Assembly (NCBI GenBank): GCA_016936355.1
Contig: JAFGYB010000015.1
Span: 124,001 to 188,000 of the forward strand
DNA: 64,000 nt
DNA from: Bacteroidales bacterium
Lineage (GTDB): Bacteria > Bacteroidota > Bacteroidia > Bacteroidales > F082
Direction of reading: 5' to 3'
The position numbers and the translations under genes are program-made. Within the stretch, counting starts at the first letter, position 1. Every line of letters starts with the position of its first letter. Below the pieces are notes generated by a model. That model made no database searches. It was not told the origin of the DNA and saw nothing but the letters and a program-made list of their open reading frames with translations. Below are positions 16,822 through 24,419 of this stretch, piece after piece.

Positions 16822-18933
16822 TCAAAACTTCCACTGCACCTCTGCTTTTATCGTAGACCGGTGGTTTCCCGGCAAAGCGGAAGCTCCGCTCCCCAACTCT
16901 GTTTTCCCATTGAACAACGTCGTAGCGGCACGGAACCAAAACTTTAAATTAGTTACCGGTTCCCACGAAACCAACAGGTACGTTCTGTATCCGTGATCAT
17001 ACAAAGCCGGAATACTGAATGCGTACAGCACATCATTTTCATAGGTATAGATGCGGCTGTTCCAGCCTTCAGTATTAAACACAGCAAAACGAATTCCTGC
17101 ACTTAAAGGAGTTTGTTCAGGCCGGTAAAAAATATCCTGGTAAAACAGAAATCCCCGCTGACGATCTTCTACAAAATCATAGTGTACATATTCCAGCCGG
17201 TTCTTCAAAATAAAATACCGGAATAAATTATAGGACAGCTGATACCGGAATTCCAACCGTCTTTCGTTGTGTAATTGTGACAAGTATACGTCGTCAGGCG
17301 TATTATCTTTTTGCTTTTGTGTGAACCGGATCTGAACATACATTTTCAAATCTTTTTTGCCTTCATAATTCAACTGCACAAGAAAACTCTTACCAGTTGA
17401 AGGTCCGCTGACCTGGTAACGCATCCAGGGAAAAGCAACCAGATCGGCATACGCACTCAACGTAAGGTTTTTGGTTAGCAAGGCTTCTAACCCAAGATAA
17501 AATCCATTTTCGTTACCTACATGACCGGAATCACGGAACGGATTAGCAAACAAAGTCTGGTAATTTTTGGCATAATTACGATACAGCAAGGTGAGAGTAA
17601 ACCGGTCGGAGAAGAACGTATTTACACCGGCAATTCCGGCCAGTCCTCCGTTGGACGAATAACTGAACTCGCTAAAAAAAGTAAACTTATTAAACCCGGC
17701 ATTCAAATCCATTCCTGCATTCTGTAAGCGGTTTCCGTGGAAATAATAAACCGCATAAGGCTGATCGTTTTTCTGAATAGGGATATCCAACCTGCTTTCA
17801 TAATAGGTCCCTCCCAACCGGATGCGTTTGTAATCAAAATTGAGATGAGCACCGTAAACACTGATGGAGAGTGCATTTTTATCATTTACTTCATTGATGG
17901 TCCGGTGGTAACCGGTTTCCTGTAAGCTGGTAGCCAGTTCCAGTTCAGTGCTGTTCTCTTGTTCCAGGTTGGCATCATAGTTCTTACGTGAATAAAATGC
18001 TGTCAACGAAAGGCTTTTGTATCCAAATTCAGTTGCCACACCCCGAAAAAACAGATTTTCGTTCACCGAAGTATTTGGACGAATCCCTCTGCCGTAGTAT
18101 TTCACCTGACATGCCTGGGATGATTTCCCAAAAGCCAGTCCCGACCACAACGTCAGCCCCTGACCAAATTCCAGATGATAATCGCCAACGACTGCTTTTT
18201 TCAACAATCCAATATCGGTAACAGATGCATAAACGGAAAAGAAATCGGGAAAACCAGGGGCTTTGTTCAATAATTGTGGCACACTATCGCCCAAATTCGA
18301 ACCTACAAATACTTCTCCGGCATCCTTCTCCATAGTGACTCCGGCCCTCATGTGATTTTCCGACTGAAATGCATACCGTAAATATAATTTCTGTGGTGTT
18401 CCCAGATAAACCGACCCGGGCTTCAGATACGCTGAATCTGGAGGGATCAAATATCCAGCTGATTTTTCCGGTACCTGTTCATATCGAAACAACACCTGAC
18501 TTCTGCTGTAACGAACCAGATTTTTAAATGAAAGCGGCCTACTTTTCTGAAGGTTAGCAGAATAGGTGACAAATCTTTTCAGTCGGGCAATGGCTTCATT
18601 GCTCAATCCCTGCACATAGTTCAATTCATTGGCACTGAGGATGGGACCATTTTGCCTGATGTACGTTTCTATTGAAAACAACTGCGCTTCGTTGATCACC
18701 CTGATTTCCAGTAATTTTTTCAACTCGGGACCATTAACTGGCACCGGATGTTCCAGAAAATAACGATACTGCTCCAGCAAATCGGAATAGTCGGCTACCG
18801 CATCTGAGGAACGGGCCAGTTCCTCCAGTGCATTGTCCAGCGAAGGTTGCAATGTATCAGCTGATTGTCCCCGTACGGTTAGAACGAAAAACATCAACAA
18901 CAGCAAAACCGGTATTTTTTGATGCATCCTCAT
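16822..18933 (-). CDS. Outer-membrane beta-barrel protein with N-terminal helix-hairpin-helix region
   Basis: A protein of 703 residues with signal peptide (MRMHQKIPVLLLLMFFVLTV, then RGQS). Residues 30-125 are helical and contain HhH-like repeats (KKLLEIRVINEAQLFSIETY; ILSANELNYVQGLSNEAIAR). From about residue 140 the sequence alternates polar and aromatic residues in beta-strand fashion (KNLVRYSRSQVLFRYEQ, KLYLRYAFQSENHMRAG) to a C terminus ending VQWKF, typical of an outer-membrane barrel. Exported HhH proteins with barrels are widespread and uncharacterised in Bacteroidota. Its start overlaps the stop of the PorV-like gene (ATGA), so the two are coupled and probably act together in the outer membrane. 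Confidence 0.8.
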   Translation of the reverse strand: MRMHQKIPVLLLLMFFVLTVRGQSADTLQPSLDNALEELARSSDAVADYSDLLEQYRYFLEHPVPVNGPELKKLLEIRVINEAQLFSIETYIRQNGPILSANELNYVQGLSNEAIARLKRFVTYSANLQKSRPLSFKNLVRYSRSQVLFRYEQVPEKSAGYLIPPDSAYLKPGSVYLGTPQKLYLRYAFQSENHMRAGVTMEKDAGEVFVGSNLGDSVPQLLNKAPGFPDFFSVYASVTDIGLLKKAVVGDYHLEFGQGLTLWSGLAFGKSSQACQVKYYGRGIRPNTSVNENLFFRGVATEFGYKSLSLTAFYSRKNYDANLEQENSTELELATSLQETGYHRTINEVNDKNALSISVYGAHLNFDYKRIRLGGTYYESRLDIPIQKNDQPYAVYYFHGNRLQNAGMDLNAGFNKFTFFSEFSYSSNGGLAGIAGVNTFFSDRFTLTLLYRNYAKNYQTLFANPFRDSGHVGNENGFYLGLEALLTKNLTLSAYADLVAFPWMRYQVSGPSTGKSFLVQLNYEGKKDLKMYVQIRFTQKQKDNTPDDVYLSQLHNERRLEFRYQLSYNLFRYFILKNRLEYVHYDFVEDRQRGFLFYQDIFYRPEQTPLSAGIRFAVFNTEGWNSRIYTYENDVLYAFSIPALYDHGYRTYLLVSWEPVTNLKFWFRAATTLFNGKTELGSGASALPGNHRSTIKAEVQWKF

Positions 18934-19769
18934 TTTCGAAATGTATATAGGATAGAAAACTGACTCGTAAGCCCTAATTGCTGATGAACAGTGGAAGCTA
19001 TATCAAACTTCAGGTTTTTCCATGCATAACCCATCCCGAAAGAAAAGACCTCCCGATAGAAACCGGTTCCTGCCCGAAAAGCAAAACGCTCATTTGGTCT
19101 GAACTCCACCCCTGCCCTAACATTCCAGTATCCCAGCAAGGAGCTTTTCTCTAATTCTGCTGTCGTGAGTAATTGATCTGAAAAGGAATAGGCCAAACCG
19201 GCTCTAAAAACCGCGGGAATGACCAACGACTGCAATGTGTCATATCGGATGCCAACCGGATTATAGACACTTGCCCCCAGCCTCAGTTCGTCGGTAACAG
19301 CATACTGAACTCCCAGACCAAAGGTGAACCGATGTCTGTTTGCATATCCCTCCCCGAATGCCACACTTAGATAGTCCAGTTGAGTTCCGACACTCAATCG
19401 TTTTCCCAGCTTCCGGGAGTATACAAGTCCGGCTTTCACTTCGTGGTATAAGGCATAGCCAAAATAGTCAACTGTTACTCCCAGCACACTTTTTTGAACC
19501 GGATAAACCATCGCCAAACTTTTGGTGCTCAATTCCTTTAACGAAAAACGGCTGGCATAGTTGATCCCGATTGCAGGAACGGACAGACAAGCTATGCCTG
19601 CCGGGTTGTTGTGCAGGTTCCAGAAATCGGGCAAGGCCACTGAAGTATTGTTCATACCAGCAATACGCGCACCCAGTTCTTCACCCCACGCCTGCGAGTG
19701 CAGAGAAGAAGGACACAGAACAATCACAAACGACCAAAAAAACAACAGGACCCAACGGGAAGTATTCAT
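18930..19769 (-). CDS. PorV/PorQ-like outer-membrane protein (FadL-like barrel)
   Basis: About 279 residues with a signal peptide (MNTSRWVLLFFWSFVIVLCP, then cleavage near LHSQA). The mature start WGEELGARIAGMNNTSVAL followed by DFWNLHNNPAGIA is the typical opening of PorV/PorQ and other FadL-like Bacteroidota proteins (asparagine-proline-alanine-glycine motif). The rest is repeated beta-strands such as AFRAGTGFYREVFSFGMGYAW. Possible roles include handling of type IX secretion cargo or hydrophobic uptake, but no type IX genes are nearby. The longer frame starting at 19814 is rejected because a -7-like element lies within it and the signal peptide begins at 19769. Confidence 0.75.
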   Translation of the reverse strand: MNTSRWVLLFFWSFVIVLCPSSLHSQAWGEELGARIAGMNNTSVALPDFWNLHNNPAGIACLSVPAIGINYASRFSLKELSTKSLAMVYPVQKSVLGVTVDYFGYALYHEVKAGLVYSRKLGKRLSVGTQLDYLSVAFGEGYANRHRFTFGLGVQYAVTDELRLGASVYNPVGIRYDTLQSLVIPAVFRAGLAYSFSDQLLTTAELEKSSLLGYWNVRAGVEFRPNERFAFRAGTGFYREVFSFGMGYAWKNLKFDIASTVHQQLGLTSQFSILYTFRK

Positions 19770-19803
19770 AGAATTGGGTTTTTCACATTTGGTTGATTCG
19801 AGA

Positions 19804-19811
19804 CTAAGATA
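19804..19811 (-). promoter_or_regulatory. -7-like element TATCTTAG for the PorV-like/HhH barrel pair
   Basis: One mismatch to TAnnTTTG, 35 bases before the chosen ATG. The identical octamer precedes the DUF4442 gene at 62014, which supports it as a used variant. Confidence 0.45.
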
Positions 19812-19956
19812 CAAAAATTATTTCCTCATGTCAAGTAAACAGATCAGAAACAGCAATTTGCAAGGATTCACATTTAAACATTCGTCGTTTATCAATCACT
19901 CTTAAAAGGGCAAGTCAAAAATAATTTTCAAGGAGTTCTTTTTAAAATAGTTGAGT

Positions 19957-19964
19957 TATTTTTG
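19957..19964 (+). promoter_or_regulatory. -7 promoter element TATTTTTG for the DMT transporter
   Basis: Exact TAnnTTTG match 17 bases before the ATG at 19982. Confidence 0.6.
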
Positions 19965-19981
19965 CCGCATACAAGATTCAA

Positions 19982-20869
19982 ATGAAGTATCCGCATACCA
20001 AAGCAAATCTGATCCTGTTCCTGACCGCCCTGATCTGGGGGTTGGCATTTGTTGCGCAACGGGCCGGGATGGAAAACATAGGTCCCTTTGCCTTCAATGG
20101 AATTCGCTTTGCACTGGGAAGTTTGTCGCTGCTCCCGCTGCTTTGGTTTCGGAGAGAACAAAAACCGACCAGCTCAAAAAACACATTATATACGGGAGGA
20201 ATCATAAGTGGATTGTTCCTTTTTGCCGGCTCTTCTTTTCAGCAGGTGGGCATGGTATATACCACAGCCGGAAACGGGGGTTTCATAACCAGTTTATACG
20301 TCATTCTGGTGCCTGTGCTTGGATTATTCTGGCATCATAAAGTAAAGAAACAGGCCTGGATGGGTGCCCTGCTCGCACTGATCGGATTGTATCTGTTAAC
20401 CAGTCACGGAAAGGTTACCCTCGCTCTGGGAGATTTGCTGGTATTGGTCAGTGCATTCTTCTTCGCAGCTCATGTTCTAGTTATTGGGAACTACGCCCCA
20501 AGGACCAATATTCTGAAACTCTCGGTATTCCAATTTGTGATGTCTTCGGTTCTGAGTATGCTTGTGTCATTCTTTGTGGAAAGTACCACATGGGAAAATA
20601 TTCGGTTGGCTGCTGTACCCATATTGTACGGCGGGATTATGTCGGTAGGTGTAGCTTATACGTTACAGGTATTCGGGCAGCGGCATACCCCCGCAGCTCA
20701 TGCCGCCATTATTTTGAGTTTTGAATCCCTATTTGCCGCTGTGGGCGGAATCCTCATCCTGCACGAACCGTTGACAATACAAATTGCCTTTGGTGGAATT
20801 CTGATGCTATCAGGAGCGATATTATCGCAGATTGAAGGAATCAGATGGCCCGTCAGGAAGCAGGTTTGA
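19982..20869 (+). CDS. EamA/DMT-family exporter
   Basis: Inner-membrane drug/metabolite transporter of 295 residues with about ten hydrophobic helices in two EamA repeats. The first repeat starts ANLILFLTALIWGLAFVAQR and the second starts near ALGDLLVLVSAFFFAAHVLV. The repeat ends HAAIILSFESLFAAVGGILI and TIQIAFGGILMLSGAILSQI are typical. Substrates of this family are metabolites or amino acids, and none can be named. Its 3' end overlaps the convergent lipoprotein gene by 17 bases. A second, distinct EamA transporter is encoded at 51.0-52.0 kb. Confidence 0.9.
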   Translation: MKYPHTKANLILFLTALIWGLAFVAQRAGMENIGPFAFNGIRFALGSLSLLPLLWFRREQKPTSSKNTLYTGGIISGLFLFAGSSFQQVGMVYTTAGNGGFITSLYVILVPVLGLFWHHKVKKQAWMGALLALIGLYLLTSHGKVTLALGDLLVLVSAFFFAAHVLVIGNYAPRTNILKLSVFQFVMSSVLSMLVSFFVESTTWENIRLAAVPILYGGIMSVGVAYTLQVFGQRHTPAAHAAIILSFESLFAAVGGILILHEPLTIQIAFGGILMLSGAILSQIEGIRWPVRKQV

Positions 20870-21440
20870 TGGGCACATAGCCGGGAAATTTATGGGTCTT
20901 CCCTGCCAGTTTATACCACGGCTTCACCTTGAACGTAATACCCATTTCATTCAATATCCTGGTATCATTGGGATTTTGAAAAAACTCCACTACTTGCTGA
21001 ATATTGGTCAGGTTTAATACTTTAGACGCATTGAAAAGGGCCGTAACCTGAAATGTGGTGCTTTGTTTTGACTTCACCACTACGGGTTTAGTGAGCTGGC
21101 CATTGGCCAAGACAGTGGTGTCTTTCACCATCACCCAGTCCATCCCGTTCACAGCTGCTGTTCCTTCCGTAGGATTCTGCACCCGGATTGTGAGCAGCAC
21201 CTGAGTCGTCAATTTTTTCTCCAGCAGTTTGCCTGTGATCTGCATCACTTGCGAAAAATTCAGCGTGTTGCCATTGTTCATGGCTACTCCTCCAACTTTT
21301 TGAAAAGAAGCATTTTCCAGTGTAAAGGTACTGTGCACAAATCGGTCGAATGATTTGGCCTGATTCAGCAGACTGCATCCTGATAAAGATAGCAGGGCAA
21401 CAGTTGCCAGCAAAAAAAATAGTTTATCAGAACCTTTCAT
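20853..21440 (-). CDS. LEA14/WHy-like lipoprotein of unknown function
   Basis: A protein of 195 residues with a lipoprotein signal (FFLLATVALLSLSGC, lipobox LSGC at about residue 22). The remainder is one beta-rich domain including FTLENASFQKVGGVAMNNGN, TQVLLTIRVQNPTEGTAAVN and KPVVVKSKQSTTFQVTALFN. This pattern of NPT plus a target strand after a beta-hairpin resembles the LEA type 2 / WHy fold. It begins one base after typA, so it is cotranscribed with it, and its end overlaps the convergent exporter gene. The function is not known, and the fold call is tentative. Confidence 0.7.
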   Translation of the reverse strand: MKGSDKLFFLLATVALLSLSGCSLLNQAKSFDRFVHSTFTLENASFQKVGGVAMNNGNTLNFSQVMQITGKLLEKKLTTQVLLTIRVQNPTEGTAAVNGMDWVMVKDTTVLANGQLTKPVVVKSKQSTTFQVTALFNASKVLNLTNIQQVVEFFQNPNDTRILNEMGITFKVKPWYKLAGKTHKFPGYVPIKPAS

Positions 21441-21441
21441 A

Positions 21442-23244
21442 TCAGACCTTTCCGGCTCTTTTCCTGTCGTTTTCGTTCAGCAGAATCTTGCGCAGACGCA
21501 GCATTCTTGGTGTAACTTCCAGATACTCATCTTCGCGAATGATTTCCATATATTCTTCAAGTGAAAACTTAACAGCCGGAGAAATCAGCACCTTATCATC
21601 CGAACCGGAAGCCCGCATATTGGTCAGTTTTTTTCCTTTGTTCAGGTTGACAACCAAATCACTGTCGCGGTTGTGTTCACCCACTACCTGTCCTGCATAA
21701 ATTTCGCTGTTGGGATCAATGTAGAAACGTCCTCTGTCCTGTAATTTCCAAATGGCAAAAGGTATGGCAATACCGGTTTCCATGGAAATCAAAGCCCCGT
21801 TGTTCCGGGTTTGGAAAGGCCCTTTCCAGGGTTCAAAATCCTTAAACCGGTGGGCAATGATGGCTTCCCCTTCAGTAGAAGTAAGAATGGTATTACGCAA
21901 CCCGATGATCCCACGGGATGGAATGACAAATTCGAGCAACATGCGGTCATTCTTGGGCTCCATATTCAGGAAAGTTCCCTTTCGCATCGTCACAATGTCG
22001 ATGACCCGACCCGAAAAATCTTCGGGAACCAGTACGGTAAGACTTTCCATGGGTTCGTGTTTTACACCATCAATTTCTTTGATGATCACCTTGGGTTGTC
22101 CCAGCTGAAATTCATAGCCTTCACGACGCATGGTTTCCACCAGAATAGACAAATGCAGTATGCCCCTTCCATATACATTATAGGCATCTGCAGAGTTAGT
22201 TTCTTCCACTCTCAGTGCCAGATTTTTCTCTGTTTCGTGAAATAGCCTGTCACGCAAGTGACGGGAGGTAACATATTTTCCTTCTTTTCCAAAGAATGGG
22301 GAGTTGTTGATGGTAAACAACATACTCATGGTGGGCTCATCTATTTTGATGGGCGGCAACCCTTCCGGATTTTCAAAATCGGCTACGGTATCCCCGATTT
22401 CAAAATCTTCAAGCCCCATCAGAGCAATAATATCACCAGCCTGAACCTCACCTTTGTATTTTTCCTTTCCCAATCCTTCAAAACGATACAATTCCTTGAT
22501 TTTCGATTTCTGGATACTACCATCGCGTTTTACCAGCGAAACGTTCATGCCCTGTTGCAATTTACCTCTCAGCAAACGTCCCACGGCAATCCGGCCGACA
22601 TAAGATGAGTAATCCAATGAGGTGATTTGCATCTGAGGCGTTCCGTCCTTATATTCTGCGCTGGGAATTTGCTCCAGGATCGTGTCCAGCAAAAAGGAAA
22701 CATCGGTAGTTTCTGTTTTCCAGTCTTCACCCATCCAGCCATTTTTGGAAGAGCCGTAAACCGTAGCAAAATCCAGCTGACGTTCGTCAGCACCCAAATT
22801 AAACATCAAATCAAAAACAGCTTCCTGAACTTCCTCGGGACGGCAGTTGGGTTTGTCAACCTTATTGATCACCACGATGGGCATCAAGTGCAGGTCAATG
22901 GCTTTTTGCAGCACAAACCGGGTCTGTGGCATGGGACCTTCAAAAGCATCCACCAGAAGCAAAACCCCGTCGGCCATATTCAGCACCCGTTCTACTTCTC
23001 CACCGAAATCGGAGTGACCGGGAGTATCAATAATATTGATTTTTATTCCTTTGTATCGTACCGAAACGTTTTTGGACAGAATGGTGATGCCGCGTTCGCG
23101 TTCCAGATCATTGCTATCCAGTATGAGTTCACCAACTTCTTCGTTTTCACGAAAGAGTTTTACCTGGTGCAGAATACGGTCAACCAGCGTGGTCTTTCCG
23201 TGGTCCACGTGCGCAATAATAGCTATGTTTTTGATTTCTTCCAT
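21442..23244 (-). CDS. typA: Ribosome-associated GTPase TypA/BipA
   Basis: Translational GTPase of about 600 residues that associates with 70S ribosomes and assists 50S assembly and stress growth. G motifs are present: [15 protein letters not shown] (G1), [10 protein letters not shown] (G2), [16 protein letters not shown] (G3), and [14 protein letters not shown] (G4). EF-G-like domain V and the BipA C-terminal domain follow ([19 protein letters not shown] and [13 protein letters not shown]-like end). The start at ATG 23244 ([13 protein letters not shown]) is chosen because the -7 element at 23264-23271 is inside the longer frame. The internal ATG at 23253 would leave almost no leader. Confidence 0.96.
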   Translation of the reverse strand: MEEIKNIAIIAHVDHGKTTLVDRILHQVKLFRENEEVGELILDSNDLERERGITILSKNVSVRYKGIKINIIDTPGHSDFGGEVERVLNMADGVLLLVDAFEGPMPQTRFVLQKAIDLHLMPIVVINKVDKPNCRPEEVQEAVFDLMFNLGADERQLDFATVYGSSKNGWMGEDWKTETTDVSFLLDTILEQIPSAEYKDGTPQMQITSLDYSSYVGRIAVGRLLRGKLQQGMNVSLVKRDGSIQKSKIKELYRFEGLGKEKYKGEVQAGDIIALMGLEDFEIGDTVADFENPEGLPPIKIDEPTMSMLFTINNSPFFGKEGKYVTSRHLRDRLFHETEKNLALRVEETNSADAYNVYGRGILHLSILVETMRREGYEFQLGQPKVIIKEIDGVKHEPMESLTVLVPEDFSGRVIDIVTMRKGTFLNMEPKNDRMLLEFVIPSRGIIGLRNTILTSTEGEAIIAHRFKDFEPWKGPFQTRNNGALISMETGIAIPFAIWKLQDRGRFYIDPNSEIYAGQVVGEHNRDSDLVVNLNKGKKLTNMRASGSDDKVLISPAVKFSLEEYMEIIREDEYLEVTPRMLRLRKILLNENDRKRAGKV

Positions 23245-23263
23245 GGATGTCATTTTGAGGGGG

Positions 23264-23271
23264 CAAAGATA
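23264..23271 (-). promoter_or_regulatory. -7 promoter element TATCTTTG for typA
   Basis: Minus-strand exact TAnnTTTG match 20 bases before the chosen typA start at 23244. It decides between three possible ATGs. Confidence 0.7.
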
Positions 23272-23391
23272 CACGTAAATCCGCTTGAAAAATGCATCAG
23301 ATCAAACAGTTTAAAATTAAATAATACAAACGGACCCAAATCATAAAGATCAGGTTCACAGGTATCTGCAATCTGATAGCAGAAAATAACT

Positions 23392-23399
23392 TAAGTTTG
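23392..23399 (+). promoter_or_regulatory. -7 promoter element TAAGTTTG for lplA
   Basis: Exact TAnnTTTG match 20 bases before the lplA ATG at 23419. Confidence 0.65.
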
Positions 23400-23418
23400 C
23401 ACCGGATAAAGCAGAGCG

Positions 23419-24390
23419 ATGGTATTACTTGAACGCAGTCAGACTGACCCGTATTTCAACCTTGCAGCGGAAGAATTCATTCTTAAAAACACTACGGAAA
23501 ACCTCCTGATGTTTTGGCAAAGTGAACCTTCCGTCGTGGTAGGCAAGCACCAGAACACATTGAAGGAAGTCAACCTCGACTATGTGAACCGGCATGGGAT
23601 TCCGGTTATCCGGAGGATATCGGGCGGCGGAACGGTTTACCACGATCGGGGTAATATCAACTATACGCTCATCATGGAATCGGAACGCAGAGAGTCGCTC
23701 ATCGATTTCAAAAAATTTACCCAACCTGTTATCGAATTTCTGGAAAGCTTAGAAATAGAAGCCCGTTTTGAAGGGAAAAACAACCTGACCATTGACGGGA
23801 AAAAATTTTCCGGAAACTCGGCCCATGTGTTCAGAAACCGGGTAATTCACCACGGAACCTTTCTATTCGATTCTGATCTGGACATTCTGGAAAAAATCAT
23901 TAATCCCCAGACCGAAGGAATCAGCGACAAAGCCATTGAATCCATCCGGGCCTCGGTCACCAATGTAAAACCTCACGTTAAGGAAAACATGGACCTTGTT
24001 ACATTTCAAAAAAGAATGACTTCTTTTTTCATGGATTACTTTCACATTGAGCGGACAAGAATCCTGACACCCGATGAACAAGCGGCAATTGAAACGCTGG
24101 CTCTTGAAAAATACAAAAGCTGGAAATGGAATTTTGGTTATTCACCCAAATACAGTTTTAAGCAGGATTACCTGACACCGGATGGATTGTTAACAGTACA
24201 GCTTACCACAAAAAATGGGATCATCGAGGAACTTCACCTGTCTCTCAACGGAACAATGCTGAGGGATCAGGAAAAGCGAATTGTTGGACAGATTCACGAC
24301 AAAGAAGTTCTTTCCAAAGTATTGGATAAAAAAATCCCGGCTGATGCATTTTTTCCAATCACTGCATCCAGCCGGGATTTCCAAGCTTAA
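23419..24390 (+). CDS. lplA: Lipoate-protein ligase A
   Basis: Cytoplasmic enzyme that activates free lipoate with ATP and attaches it to E2 and GcvH domains. The catalytic N-terminal domain shows RISGGGTVYHDRGNINYT near residue 75 and the conserved lysine region TIDGKKFSGNSAHVFRNRV near 125, followed by HHGTFLFDSDLDIL. The C-terminal accessory domain (about residues 230-323) is present, so the protein is of the full bacterial LplA type at 323 residues. The last codons contain a long inverted repeat that looks like the terminator for the convergent TonB-barrel operon. Confidence 0.94.
   Translation: MVLLERSQTDPYFNLAAEEFILKNTTENLLMFWQSEPSVVVGKHQNTLKEVNLDYVNRHGIPVIRRISGGGTVYHDRGNINYTLIMESERRESLIDFKKFTQPVIEFLESLEIEARFEGKNNLTIDGKKFSGNSAHVFRNRVIHHGTFLFDSDLDILEKIINPQTEGISDKAIESIRASVTNVKPHVKENMDLVTFQKRMTSFFMDYFHIERTRILTPDEQAAIETLALEKYKSWKWNFGYSPKYSFKQDYLTPDGLLTVQLTTKNGIIEELHLSLNGTMLRDQEKRIVGQIHDKEVLSKVLDKKIPADAFFPITASSRDFQA
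24326..24380 (-). terminator. Strong leftward intrinsic terminator inside the 3' end of lplA
   Basis: Arms at 24333-24348 and 24363-24379 pair over 16 bp (AATCCCGGCTG with CAGCCGGGATT, then ATGCA with TGCAT) with one bulged base and a 14-base loop. On the minus strand the stem is followed by a T-run (A at 24328-24334). It starts 40 bases downstream of the TonB-barrel gene stop, so it should end that leftward operon while coding for LplA residues about 304-321. Confidence 0.82.
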
Positions 24391-24419
24391 AAAATTATCA
24401 TTAGATACAAGCCTAGGGT

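Noticed and set aside
16667-16996. Plus-strand open frame across the 16638-16821 gap
   Set aside because: It runs on into the 3' end of the HhH barrel gene on the other strand and has no promoter or family resemblance.
20817-20829. GCGATATTATCGC-type palindrome near the 3' end of the DMT transporter as a terminator
   Set aside because: A six-base perfect stem, but no T-run on either strand.
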